From the NCBI RefSeq assembly GCF_030247185.1, contig NC_080572.1, forward strand, positions 215,169,435 to 215,233,434: a stretch of 64,000 nucleotides of DNA. Reading direction: 5' to 3'. The position numbers and the translations under genes are program-made. Below, one piece after another: positions 21,957 to 33,359 of this stretch; the stretch's first letter is position 1; each line of letters begins with the position of its first letter. The notes under the pieces were generated by a model. That model searched no databases. It was not told the origin of the DNA and worked only from the letters and a program-made list of their open reading frames with translations. This DNA comes from Malaya genurostris (Eukaryota; Arthropoda; Insecta; Diptera; Culicidae).

Positions 21957-22654
21957 TTAGCCAAAAAATCTGCAAAGAAATGTTTTAAATTGAAATTATT
22001 GTTGATAAATAGAATTAATCTGAGAAATGTGAGGTTCAAATATGAGAAACGACTATACTCACGGGAAAAATCCACCGCCGCCTCCGAACGAGTTCGATGA
22101 CGCATATGCATTGGACGATGAACCTCCGAATCCACCGAAACCACCATCATACGAAGCAGACTGCGCAGCTGCACTAGCACCTGAGCCGCCTCCTCCAAAG
22201 CCGCCACCGCCAAACGAATTCGAGTTGGCCGCCGATTTACTGAATGACCCACTTATACCTCCGAGCCCTATGCTGAATGAAGCCGATTGGGCCTCGGCGT
22301 TGCTACCCCCGAATGCTGTCAGCCAGTAGAAAAACAAAAGATAATTATCGACATATTGAATCATAGAAAGGGTACCAAGTTTCCAACGATCCGTGCATAA
22401 ACTATACAACCATACATGCAGACAAACAACAAGCCGAAACATCATCAAACCCTTATCTCATGCATCAACGTGGTCATCGTGATTGGCAGTTTGATACGTC
22501 AGCCTTCTGTTACCTGGAGGTTCAATGCCAACTGCCGGGACGACCGGTACTACCGGAGCGGCAGCAACGGGTACCACAGGTGCTACTGGAACTGGAACGG
22601 GAACAGCGACTGGGACATATGCCGCGCCCGGAACCACAGCCACCGGTATTAAGC
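21957..22654 (-). CDS. Gly/Ala/Ser-rich probable secreted protein, 5' exon missing
   Basis: Three coding exons are supported on the minus strand: 22654-22514, 22315-22063 and 21969-21957. They join in phase: the 22514/22315 intron is phase 1 and the 22063/21969 intron phase 2. The first encodes a Val/Pro/Ala-rich run (AAYVPVAVPVPVPVAPVVPV). The second encodes SASFSIGLGGISGSFSKSAA and Gly-rich repeats with Asn and Ser. The last 13 bases complete a C-terminus FFPFFG. Minus-strand AATAAA at 21843-21838. An initiator exon with a signal peptide must lie upstream (above 22654) and was not identified, so the N-terminus is open. It converges on the gene ending at 21724. A structural extracellular protein (cuticle or eggshell type) is inference from composition only. 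Confidence 0.6.
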
Positions 22655-23366
22655 CTAGTTTAAAGTATTTTTAAAAGGGTTAAGGTTAGTCCAATGCCTA
22701 CCTGCCCATTCTTGCATCAGGGCAGGTTTTCAAAGTTTGACTATGCATGGATATTGTAAAAAGCAAAAACATATCATTTTAGGCAAAGTTAAAAACTAAT
22801 ACAAGGTAAGCCAGATATCAAATCGATAAGATCAATGTACTGTAAAGGTTGTTTAACAGTGTTGTTAGTGAAGTTGATTTAATATGCTTGACTAACATTA
22901 GTCCGATGTCTATGAATATATAATCGTCTCGTTTATGACATGTCTTATATACAAATTTGTAAGTAAATTAAAAATCATTATATCGAGCATACAAGCTTAT
23001 CTATTTATTTTTTTTGGAGAAATCACCCATTGTCGAGCTCTTCTATAAGCTACTCAAAATTAGGTCGTTATCTACTCAAACTTTGACTTGATCGGAAAAA
23101 AAATGGGTAGCGTGCTTTGTCATGGCATAACACTTTGGGTAAATTCATATTTACCTAAATTTTGAGGTCATCACTCGTTATCTAAAATTGGGGAGATGCA
23201 TTTTAGTTTATTTTGGGTTTGTTTTGACCCAAAATTAGGTCGCGGCTGGTTAGAGTGTAGATTTTGTTTGTGTCAAAAGAAAGTGCTGATTATTCTAAAC
23301 ACATCGTGCCTTTCTCTATAGAAATGCAAAGAATTGCTGGAAAAGCCCTGAGGCCCCTAGTGTTAT
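22655..23366. other. Region upstream of Gly-rich gene
   Basis: It should contain the missing first exon and promoter of the minus-strand gene at 21957-22654. A minus-strand TATATAAG lies near 22952-22944. A perfect 8-bp hairpin ACCTGCCC/GGGCAGGT sits at 22700-22727. A fragment of repeat family A (GCCTTTCTCTATAGAAA) begins at 23308. Confidence 0.4.
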
Positions 23367-23913
23367 AAACACTTAAGTTTTATTGCTGAATCTCTGTAAA
23401 AAAATGCCGAGATTTGCACACCCGAGAGATCGGTAAACATCTCGGCAATACCAAATTTGTTAACTGTCAATAATTGCCGAACTTGTCAGCAGCAATTTTG
23501 CTGTTAGCTCGGCAAAAGCGATTATGATCGAATAATGAATTGCCGAGCCATCAGTAATCGAACGTAGAAATTTTCTTTATTATTGTATGAAATAAATATC
23601 ATAAAAGCTAAGATTGGGGAAAGGGGGTGTTTTATTAATGTCCATTTTAATTCATTATACAAAAAAGCAGAGCAAACCTAAAAAAACATTACGTTTAAAG
23701 ACAACTATTTCCAGTGCTCTTCAACACATGATTTGCTGACTTCGGTATGTTTGTTGTTTACTGACAAGCTCAGCTCAATGTTTTGTCAAACTTCGGCAAC
23801 GAATTTCGGAAAAGAGCATGGGGATTACTGAACAATCAGCAAAATTTCGTGTTACCGATCTAGTTCGGTATTTCATTATACCGAGCTTGAGAATCTGTTT
23901 TAAGCGTGTATAC
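23367..23913. mobile_element. Inverted-repeat element with GCCGA/TCGGTA motifs
   Basis: Ends resemble inverted ACACTTAAG and CTTAAGCGTGT-like sequences, with GATCGGTAA-type motifs inside both ends. Related in style to 17611-18477 but diverged; borders approximate. Confidence 0.45.
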
Positions 23914-25680
23914 TATTCGATTTAGCTTGGAAAGTATTTGTTGGTATAATGGATGAAACAAATAGGGGTAGATGGGGTAAAATAAACCCCCTAAGCAAAT
24001 GTAGCTATATCTTAACTATAGAGAATAACACGCAAGAGTTTCATGCATGACTATCTTCCGTAATCATTATTTCTCAAAATTACGTACAAATACTCGCTGA
24101 ATAAATTGAAAAATACATGAAATATCTTATTTTCTAAAACCCTTAAAAATTGTCTATTGAAATATACGCGGGGCATGACGCCCGATTGTGGAAAACATGA
24201 AAAATATACATTCTAAATTACGCGAAGTGACGATTATCTGAACATAGAGGCAGGATGATCACAACGGGTAAACACCCGTAAAAAAATAAACTACTGATTT
24301 TACATCATAAACAATTGATTCACAATTAAATCTATTGGTTACAATACATTTTATTGTATCTTGACAAGATAGTTGTCATTTCCAACCATTCAATATATTG
24401 TTTCGACGATTCTACAATTGAATTTATTGTACACGTGGTGTTTCAAACAATATGCAAACTGAACATTTGATTGTTTTCCAAGAAAACATGTATGAGAAAA
24501 TTTTATGATTTGAATTGTTACTATACTTAACAACCTATACATTCTATTGTGAAAAACATGTTCACAATTAATTGAATAGTGTATAACAATACATTAAAAT
24601 ATTTTTCAATGGTCAAAGCTAAATTGTGGAAGGTTCTGTAACAGCAATTCGTATTGTTTTTCTACAATATTTTTTATTCGGGCATCCATCAAAACAACGG
24701 ATTAAAGCTCATGACAACCACGGGGCAATATGCACCCTCATAAAGCTTATTTTTCTTCTTTTAAGAAAGCTTTAGACTTTTCGTTGACAATATATTTGCC
24801 AGGTGGAAGATTGTTCACTATTATTCATTAAATTGATAACTTATGGATAATTGTTGTAATCGAATTCTTGAGCATTTTAGCTCACACAATTCGGGTCGTT
24901 TCGCCCCAAAAAATATGAGACGATAAATTTGACGATGTTTCTATAAAATTGCAAATACATCATCTGTATTAGAACTAATTTCAGAAACCCGAATGATTGG
25001 CAAAGAAGTTCACTGGTTACAAAATTAAAATCGTCTTCCTCACCCTAGAAAATTACTATGGAATGAACTTCAAAAAGTACTTATAACTGAGACATAATTG
25101 GTATTTTTTAGGTTTTTCAGATATGATTGAACCATCGCTACCAAAATTTTTTAGTAATCTGTTTTTATGGCGGACTTTCAGTTTCATTAAAATCTCAGTG
25201 AAAAAAATTAAAAACTTTTGAGAAAAGCAAAAGGTGCATTATGCCTTGTACATTTCATAATTTTTTACTGTATAAAACTCACACACTTAGAAAAATGTAC
25301 ATCTCTATGGATACACATAAAAGGAGCGTCGTAATTCACTTACATACACAATTGAAAGCATGTAAAGATAAGTCATATCAATAACTTCACAGTTAATTTT
25401 GCTGAAGCTTACATCGATACAGACGCAAAATTTATTTTTACATGTTAGAAGATGAAGATGAAGAAAACCTAATCATTTTGTGGATGGCTACCATATTTTT
25501 AACGTTTCAATTTTAATAGAGTGAAACGTACATATTCTAATAATTTTTAAATTATTTTTATGAATTATTTTGAAGCAGTTATTATTATTATTATAGCTTG
25601 TATAATATCAGGTAAGATATTTTCATATTAGGCAGCTGCACCACTAATTATCTCATTAGTCTAATCATCATCTTCTTCTT
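23914..25680. other. Intergenic; nested repeat sequence, borders unclear
   Basis: GGGGTAGATGGGGTAAAATA at 23965 and GGGGCAATATGCACCC near 24722 resemble the termini of TA-flanked elements. Inside, 24275-24683 has weak inverted ends (CCCGTAAAAAAATA and its near inverse) and several ACAATAC/GTATTGT pairs, possibly a nested MITE. No gene seen. Confidence 0.4.
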
Positions 25681-25700
25681 CTTCTTCACTTCTGGGTGGC

Positions 25701-25720
25701 GTCATCTCACTTGAGATGAC
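25701..25720. repeat. 9-bp palindrome
   Basis: GTCATCTCA and TGAGATGAC separated by CT, next to a short CTT microsatellite. Confidence 0.8.
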
Positions 25721-26604
25721 ACCGATTGATGGCAAAACAACTTAGACTATATTGCCAGTTAATTTTCGTTTGCAGTTCAATGGACTTTTTTTTCATTGGC
25801 CTACAAGTGAAAACCTCGCTGCGTGACAACGTGGACTCGCCAAAGGTACGGATAAAAATCCTTTCTTTCTCGCGAAATACTTAAATTTTACCGCACTAAC
25901 ACGATACAACATGTTCACTCGTTGAGGGTTTCACCGGAAGTGAGTCGAATCATCACATTATATTGCCAACTATTAGCAAGGTTGGCAATCATTATTGTTG
26001 TACTTCATCATCAGTGAGCTCAGCTCACCTGCTAATCAATTTCGGAGACAATTTGTGAGCTCTAATTTGAAGTGTTTGTACATCAACACATGTACATGTA
26101 CATGTATAAGTGATTTCATTCCATCTCTCAACACATGTTCTCGTTTGCTGCACACCGTGTTCGGTTCAACAGCCAGTTGTGCTTAGCTCTAGACATGAAA
26201 TTCAATCGTGTGTCGCGTACACTACGCTACGGTTCGGTTTTTGTTTTTGTACATCGATGCACGTACTCGTTTTGAGTACCAGCAAAAACACAACCGAAGC
26301 TAGGTTGTGTTGGTAGCTCTATAGGTTAAACACACAATCACCAGCGTAACTCGTAACGGTAATTACTTTTGAGTTTTGAGAACTCGGAAAGAGAGTTAGG
26401 TACACGGAACCGCAAAACAACCTAATTTAAAATACATTCCACCCAATTTGGGGGTTCCGTTCAATAACCTATTTTTTGGTAAAGTGGCTCTAGGTAGTTT
26501 CCGTAAAACACGTGGAAAAAAATACTTAAAGATTAGTTATATCTACTCAATGGTAAGTTATATTTACTCTACAGTTGAGTCGTATTGACTCAATTTCAAG
26601 TTTG
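25721..26604. other. Intergenic, nothing recognised
   Basis: Contains a short TACATG run near 26092-26106. No gene seen. Confidence 0.45.
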
Positions 26605-26620
26605 TATGGTTTACTTAATT

Positions 26621-26828
26621 GCCCGGGTTGGTGGTTCAATGCATAGGGCGCTGGTCTTACAAGCCAGTTGTCGTATGTTCGAGCCCCGACCTGGAAGGAT
26701 TCTTAGTGTCAGTAGGATCCATAGTACTAGCCATGCAATGATTCTGTACACTAAGAATCGGCTGCGAAGTCTGTTGAAACAGAAAGGCCAAATTCCACAA
26801 AAGGAATGTAATGCCAGGACTTTGACTT
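26621..26828 (+). mobile_element. tRNA-Val-like SINE, complete, 16-bp target duplication
   Basis: The element is flanked by TATGGTTTACTTAATT at 26605-26620 and 26829-26844. Its head folds like a tRNA: an anticodon stem CTGGT/GCCAG encloses the loop CTTACAA with anticodon TAC (valine), and a box-B-like GTTCGAGCCCC follows. The body contains AAGGATTCTTAGTGTCAGTA and AGAAAGGCCAAATTCCAC. It is therefore a young, complete SINE rather than a functional tRNA gene. It resembles Aedes tRNA-derived SINEs. Diverged copies lie at 13005 and 18843 on the other strand. Confidence 0.9.
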
Positions 26829-26844
26829 TATGGTTTACTTAATT

Positions 26845-28290
26845 TTGGCTAATTGAACGAAACTCTCGCTGTTGGGTGGTTTTCCTCTTTGTATTTTGAC
26901 AACAATGGAAGGAGCGAACGGAAGAAAAGATTCAAAAGAACTCGAAATTAAGTAAAAAGAACTCAAATAATAGGTAGTTTTTATTTTCCGTGTACTATGA
27001 AATCAGTGCCGGGGTCAAGAGGGGGGCTCAAGGGGGCATTTGCCACGTGGTTTTTGGAGGTGGTGTGGTGAGTTGAAAACAAAAATCGATGTTGGATGTC
27101 GTTTCAATATCCAAGATGGCGACTTCCGTTTCATCAATATTCGTATCCAACCCCAACAATTTGGGTATTGTACGAACGGGTTTGATGAGTAGAATTCGAA
27201 ACACAATGTTTGAAGTCGCTTCATTAACCTTGGGCCTTTTAGCCCCGGGCGCTAATTTTCCTAGTTACGTTAATGTATGAAATCAAAACTGAGAACCGTC
27301 AATACCATCATACTATTACAATTCGGTGTCAGGATGGAACTGTTTAGGCGAGTGTGTTTGTATAGCTCAGCGACGAGTTTCATCATCACCATCTTTTTTT
27401 CGGATTGCATCTTAATTCATGAGGTAAACTGATGAATAGAAGAAAGTGAGTCTCATGAGCAGTACGGTAAAACTTTAATCAATCGAATATAATTAGATGA
27501 AAATGAAAATACCCATTTGACTTTTGCTGCCATACTCAAATGAAGCTCTCAGAATTGATCGTCCGTACCGTGCCTAGTCACTGGAAATTTTGCTTGCTCA
27601 TTTTCATGTGCCATGTAGTCTACCTGCTTTATTGTCTTCACTGTTAGTGAGTGTGAGGTAGTGAGCAAGTTAGAATGAATAGGCATGAACATCAACTCGA
27701 TAACCAAAACTTTGTCCGGCCAAAATTATAAATAGAGGGTGGCGGCGCTCATTTGAGTTTTCAATTATCACCAGTAAGTTTGAATCGATATTTTTTTACT
27801 GTTTGAACTGTATTGAGATGTTTTCTAAAGTATTACAAATGAAAACTGAGAAAAGGGAACAATTATTTTTGGTTGTTTTTGTAACTAATATTTCAATTAC
27901 CATGACTGGTTTACCTTTCATCCATTATCTTAAATCAATCCGAATGCTATACGTTCTGTACGCCAGCGAAGGTTGTGTGTTTGAATGTGAAGTTTACTGC
28001 AGTAGAGTGATCGTCAATGTGTGCCACATTCGGTTTTAATTGAATTTAATGAAGTTGAAGCACTGCTTACACGCAGAGGAATAAAGTACGTTAAAAATAA
28101 CAAAACTGGTGATTTCTAACTAGAATATGACTGTTTTAAACGATTTTTTTGTTTCAAAATCAACAATGTATGATTTGAATTAAAATTTTTGTCTAGTTAA
28201 ATGAAAAACATATTTTTTTGGCTGATTGTATTGTTGAAATAAACTAACTAATTATTACATGTCAACCATATACTTGATATACACTAAGGT
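26845..28290. other. Intergenic, nothing firm
   Basis: TATAAATAG at 27727 with a nearby donor-like GTAAGT (27774) could be an orphan promoter, but no coding exon follows convincingly. About 27980-28070 resembles, in inverted orientation, about 56283-56380. Confidence 0.4.
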
Positions 28291-28433
28291 CTTTTTTATG
28301 CGGTCTTTTTATGCGGTTTTTTATGCGACTTCTTTTATGCAAATTTTCAGAGTTATGCGGTTTTTTATGCGCAGTTTCAGAGTTTTGCGGTTTTTTATGC
28401 GAATTTTCAGAGTTATGCGGTTTTCTATGCGAA
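28291..28433 (+). repeat. Tandem repeat TTATGCGGTTTTTTATGCG
   Basis: About four diverged units of roughly 31 bp with TTATGCGGTTTTTTATGCG and TTTCAGAGTT. The open frame through it is a by-product of the repeat. Confidence 0.85.
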
Positions 28434-28560
28434 AAAAATTAAATAGTTTCAATGTGGTTTGTGAATAATTATTAAGAATTTGAAAACGAGCATAAATCGA
28501 AATAAAGTAGTATCAAAAATAACCTTGCAAATTAAAAACAATCATTGAAATTGAAATTCC

Positions 28561-29155
28561 TGAATATTATTTGGATCCGACTTCCGGTTCCGGAATTATG
28601 GAGTAAAATGTGCAAAAAATTGTGAAAATAAGTGCACTAACTTTTCTCAGAGATGGCTGAACCGATTTTCACAAACTTAAGGTCAAATTAAAAATCTTGA
28701 GGTCCCATAAAAAAATCCTGAATATTGTTTGGATCCGACTTCCGGTTCGGGAGTTATGGGGTAAAATGTGCAAAAAAAAAGAAAATATGTGTTCTAACTT
28801 TTCTCATAGATGGCGCGACCGATTTTTACAAACTTAGATTCAAATGAAAGGTCCTGTTATGTAATTCCTGAATTTCATGCGGATCCGACTTCCGGATCCG
28901 GAAATATAAGGTAAAGTGGGTTAAAAATTGTATACCATCACTGAAAATGGGGAAAAACCTTAAAAAAATTAGAAATTTATCGACCTCAAATCTTTTCCAA
29001 TTGATAGTTTTTAACAGTAGACGGTCAAACAAACCGATTTCGGTTATTCTTTCAAGAATCGCAGAGAATTATTTTGAAGAATACCACAGTATTATATGTA
29101 ATAGTATGATTGATATGAGAAAGGCATCATTACACCACTAGGTGGATTAAAACAA
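28561..29155 (+). repeat. Repeat family A, 3' part
   Basis: Three modules with GACTTCCGGTTCCGG and GATGGCTGAACCGATTTT, ending GAGAAAGGCATCATTACACC and ACTAGGTGGATTAAAA as in the copy at 7478-8575; the 5' end is missing. Confidence 0.85.
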
Positions 29156-29180
29156 GTTTTTTTTTCATTATAGCTCTATA

Positions 29181-29590
29181 TGACAGGTTGCAATTTCAAA
29201 CACACTATCCTGTATTTCCGCAACATAGTACTTTTTATTTGAATTTGCGAAAATCGGTCTAACCTGTCCAGAGAAGACGAAACGTAAACTTTCCAGAGAA
29301 ATTCGATAGATTTCCGTGGGAGTATACGAGCATTTTTCCATGGAGTAATATTCGGTTATTAAAAATTAAATTGTTATACTTATCCTCATTTTATTCCGGA
29401 ACTGGTATCCGGATGAAATTTGACAGGGTTTTATGGAATTGTAAGACCTGAGTTTGAGAAAATTAAATTCATTCTGCACATTTTACCTTCTTTTTCCGGA
29501 ACCGGAAGTCAAATCCAGATGAAATTTGGTCCAGCCATCTCCGAGAAAATCGAGTGGACATTGCGACCATGTGACCTGCATGGTCGTGGC
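29181..29590 (-). repeat. Repeat family A fragment
   Basis: Diverged inverted copy: CCGGAACTGGTATCCGGATG, CCGGAACCGGAAGT and CCAGCCATCTCCGAGAAAAT are the inverse of the family's internal modules. Confidence 0.7.
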
Positions 29591-30029
29591 CCTCTGCGCT
29601 AATACTCGTTTCATGTTCTAGGTCAATTTACTATGAATTTGAGTTAATATAAAATTTCAACTGATTTTATTATTCAATCACGGGATACTACCATGCGGTC
29701 AATTATTTAAGCGTATATAAGCTAAGTTGTATTTATTTCCTAAATGTTTCTCATAATAATTATAAGGGGGGAAAGATGTGCCCTAGTGAATGCAACAAAA
29801 TGTAATGTTCATTGCTCAGCTGTTCATTTTTCAACTTTCATGTTCACCATAATCGATACGATCTCGGAGATGGGAATTATATGCTTGAATACAATGCTTA
29901 AAGCCAGCGTAAAAGTTTTTTTTTAATCATTGGCAGTAATCACATCGCTTCACTAAACATTCAGCTCTATCATGTTATAATAGGATCAATGACAATCAAT
30001 TAAATTTGGTATTTTTTCTCGTCACATGA
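29591..30029. other. Intergenic, nothing recognised
   Basis: No gene or bounded repeat seen. Confidence 0.4.
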
Positions 30030-30134
30030 TATAAAAGCTCAGAGAACAAGAGTGACACTTCAGAGAACGTTGAGTATGAAATTATCAATCTTTATTTTGA
30101 AATGCAACATGGCAACATACCAAATGATAAAATA
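30030..30134 (+). promoter_or_regulatory. Orphan TATA/Inr followed by 19-codon frame
   Basis: TATAAAAG at 30030-30037 and TTCAGAG at 30059-30065 (A+1 at 30062) are 32 bases apart. An ATG at 30076 opens MKLSIFILKCNMATYQMIK and stops at TAA, with AATAAA immediately after. No donor site extends it. Possibly the relic of a secreted-protein gene. Confidence 0.35.
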
Positions 30135-31092
30135 AATATATGCATGAGATTTTGTTTGCTAGGAACATAAACGTTTTCAAATAGTTTCCGGCTTGTCTAT
30201 ACCGTGGAACAGGTTTTGCTTGCATATTTGATGAGCGACTGAAATATTGTATATGCCGTTATGAATCAATAAACACCTCACCGAGAAGATCTTTGGTTAT
30301 GTCTTTAGTTTTCAAGGACATATGACACTTTTCACAAATACCTCGTATCATTGCATGAGTATGCGAATAGCGATCAATGTGCGTTTGTCTTCGCACAGGT
30401 CGTTGATCACAAGCTACGCGAAGAAAAGCTTTCGCATAAAATTGAAAATTTTATGTATTTACGACATCTCGATTATAAAATTCATTAGCGTTATTTCTTT
30501 CTAACGTTCGCATGACACTGCCGAGTCTTCCGAATTCCGATATTGAATAATGAATACAATTAAATTATTCTAAAATTTACACACGAACACATCGTTGTCG
30601 GAATAATAATATAATTTTCATATTATACAATATTATGTAATTAAGGCCTTGTTGCCTGTTCTTGAATTCTTGACTCTCTTATCAAGTATTTGATATGGTA
30701 TTAACGACTTTAAAAAAAGAAGGAGCAAGACATATTTTTAACAAGCAAGTAATTGGTTTTATGGATGTAGTTGGTCACTTCCAGTAATCAGAATTTATTG
30801 TTTTATATATTATTAGCAATTATTAAATGTTTTTACCTTAAACAAATATCCATGGAACTAAAACTTTTGAAATAAAACTCTCGATCTATACCTTTTTTCA
30901 ATGCTGTTATTTTTAAATCCATGCATCATTCAAAAGCATCATGAGTTAAGAACAACACAATTTAACCGTGAGATGGCAGATAAATAAAAAAAACACATGT
31001 TAAGTAAAGCACCAATGTATGCTATGTCTGTCAACATAATACCTTTGCGAAAAGCTACAGAAATGTAAAACAACACGATATTTGACGAAATT
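30135..31092. other. Intergenic, nothing recognised
   Basis: AT-rich. A minus-strand AATAAA (plus TTTATT) near 30793 could serve the gene at 31093-31260. Confidence 0.4.
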
Positions 31093-31260
31093 TCATGAAA
31101 CGAAATAAACATATTTAGAACACACAGCGCAAGTCTTTCTGAATGTCCTGATACACTTCATACCATGTGGTCGTAGTCCAAAAGCAGGATAGTAGAATTG
31201 CGGCGAGGGTGCAGCCAATGTCACAATCGCCCATCCTAGCAATACCACAAGTACCTTCAT
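31093..31260 (-). CDS. Small secreted protein, 55 aa, intronless
   Basis: The minus strand encodes MKVLVVLLGWAIVTLA, a short and typical signal peptide. After it comes a mature part of about 38 residues starting APSPQFYYPAFGLRPHG, with three Cys (residues 40, 47 and 50) in MKCIRTFRKTCAVCSKYV and a basic character. Start context CACCATGA is favourable. A TATA-like CATAAAA lies near 31424 on the same strand, about 160 bases upstream. The frame is short, so chance cannot be excluded, but the leader is much better than random. It might also be the first exon of a longer gene. Family not recognised; roles such as a secreted peptide or structural protein are open. Confidence 0.5.
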   Translation of the reverse strand: MKVLVVLLGWAIVTLAAPSPQFYYPAFGLRPHGMKCIRTFRKTCAVCSKYVYFVS

Positions 31261-32403
31261 GGTGCTCACAAAAGGGTAACAAAACTTGCAATAGCTCTAG
31301 CAACCGTTCGACTACTATTGATCCAAAGTCACTGCCTATGATAATTTACTTCTAATAACCACGCCGGTTCCACGACGACCACACGACTATCAGAAAATAA
31401 TAATCCAATGATGGTTTTTATGTAATCCAGCATCCACGCCGACCGTAGATAGTGTTTGTAATGGAAGAAATCAAGAGATCTTTGTCAACAGTCAACCCTG
31501 CGTCAAACAGAAATGAATGGCGATCGTGCCGGCCCGTCTGACTAGTGTATGAATCACTTTCAGCTAATAATCATGGCAGTTGTATGCGTTCAACATATTT
31601 CTTCGGAGCATGATGCGTACGATACATTTCACACGTTGATATAAGAAGTTCAAATTTCTGCTTCGCACAGATGGTGACCTCGAGAAGCACTAAACATTCA
31701 GATGCAGGGCTTTGCAGCAGGGACACTCCTCAGTCCTCACGCTCAATAATCGACCACAGATGCGAAGTCTTGATTGGGTTATGGCGAACTAGATAGAAGG
31801 TAAATATTTGACGGATGTAGGAAGTTCCCAAGTTTCTTGATCGAGAGCTGGTCTGCGTGCATGAATTAGTGATTAGATGCACAACGATATCTGATTACTT
31901 GAGAATATTTTCGGAATTTTTTGAATTTTGGGATTTGATTCCTTTATACCAATGAATACTGAATGTTCAGTATCGCTACATTAAGTTTCATTTATTTTTC
32001 TTGTTCTTGTTAAAAGCTGCTTTACATATTCTTTCTTCTATAACTCGTTGAAACATTTTAAAAATAATCTACTAACCCATCAACTGTAACCGAAAAACAA
32101 TAAGGTACATCTGATATAATCAGTTATTGTATTCAATTCGAATTTATATGGATTTTTATCAACTACCGGTTATCCTCTATGACCGGGGTTCAGAAAGTGG
32201 TCAATATAGACCCCTTGGAGTCGATATCCTTTTTGCGGGGGTCGACGTAAACGAAAACTGACTATGGGGGTCGACGAGGTCTAGAAATCGACCCCCTATT
32301 GTTTTATATAAGTTGTTATTTGAAATATTTACGCTAAAAAAGTTGTGTTTATTTGACCATCCGCAGAAATTGGTAAGTATTTTACATCAATATTAAAAAC
32401 CTG
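31261..32403. other. Intergenic, nothing recognised
   Basis: No gene or bounded repeat. A run of GGGGTCGACG/GACCCC motifs near 32200-32290 is locally unusual. Confidence 0.4.
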
Positions 32404-32640
32404 TTTTAATCCACCTAACGGTGTAATGACGCCTTTCTCATGTATATAATATTGCGGTAATCTATTCAAAATTTTTCTCTTCGATTTTTGAAAGAAACCA
32501 AGAGATTGTTTATGCAACATACAGAATAAAACAGTACTTTGATTGAGTAAGTCATCCTTAAGAAAACGAAATGGGTTCACTATTATATGCACTTCCGGCA
32601 CCGGAACCCGAGAACCGGCATAGTCAAAGTCGGTTTGTAC
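32404..32640 (-). repeat. Repeat family A, 3' end fragment
   Basis: TTTTAATCCACCTAACGGTG followed by CGCCTTTCTCAT is the inverse of the family's 3' end; further on is CACTTCCGGCACCGGAAC. Confidence 0.7.
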
Positions 32641-32952
32641 GGCCACCAACTAACATGACACACAAACTCTTCTAGCACGCACTCTAAATTACGATTTAAA
32701 TCTATACTTTATGTTTCGTCTTCGACTCGTCAGTACATAACAGTTTATGTTGAACTGTTATGTAACCTAGCAGCTCAACATAAACCGCTAGGCAGACTTA
32801 AAGTTTCTGCTACTTACAGAACACTTGTTTTATTTGCACCGACGTCTTTACTGTCGTGCCGAACGTAAACGAGTTTCGACTTAAGCTGGCTGATTCAAAT
32901 GATTTAAATGTTTGATGTATCCGAAAATATTTTAAGTGACGGTGTACAATAT
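32641..32952. other. Diverged repeat shared with the hAT-like element
   Basis: About 32700-32880 (TTCGTCTTCGACTCGTCAGT, GTTGAACTG motifs) resembles, inverted, about 55190-55320 inside the hAT-like insertion. Confidence 0.45.
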
Positions 32953-33252
32953 TAAACACACTTTACCCTATAATTCCGGAACCGAAAGTCGGATCCGGAT
33001 GAAATTCAGGAATTCCGTATGGGATCACGAGACCTTTCATTTGAATCTAAGTTTGTCAAAATCGGTTCAACCATCTTCGAGAAAACCTAGTGAGATTATT
33101 TGACACATACGCACACACACATATACATACACACACAGACATTGCTCAGCTCGACGAACTGATTCGAATGGTATATGACACTTGGCCCTCCGGGCCAATT
33201 TTCACTAGTCGGTTTTTCAAGTGATTGCATAACCTTTCTATATGAGAAAGGC
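32953..33252 (-). repeat. Repeat family A fragment with (CA)n
   Basis: Inverted copy ending TATGAGAAAGGC (33241-33252) with GCTCAGCTCGACGAACTGA, TTGGCCCTCCGGGCC and a CA/TA microsatellite near 33107-33140. Confidence 0.85.
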
Positions 33253-33359
33253 AAAAAGCAAGAAATTGAATTTTCAAAGGAATTTGTTGATGAGGGTCTG
33301 AGGCCTAAGTTAATTTTAGTAAAGGGGTCCATGACCCAAAATAGTTTGGGAACCCCTGC

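Noticed and set aside
22059..22448. Protein starting MMMFRLVVCLH joined to the Gly-rich exon
   Set aside because: The upstream part is intron in the preferred model; the CAT/GTATGG donor would be out of phase with the Gly-rich exon.
22700..22727. Rho-independent-type terminator (GC hairpin then T run)
   Set aside because: The window is eukaryotic by introns and promoters; the hairpin has no such role there.
26630..26700. tRNA-Val gene
   Set aside because: The tRNA-like fold is the head of a SINE with target duplications, and box sequences are degenerate.
28291..28433. CRISPR array
   Set aside because: Repeats are contiguous and AT-rich without unique spacers, in a eukaryotic context.
28259..28468. 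69-residue Phe/Met/Arg-rich protein
   Set aside because: Produced by the TTATGCGG tandem repeat.
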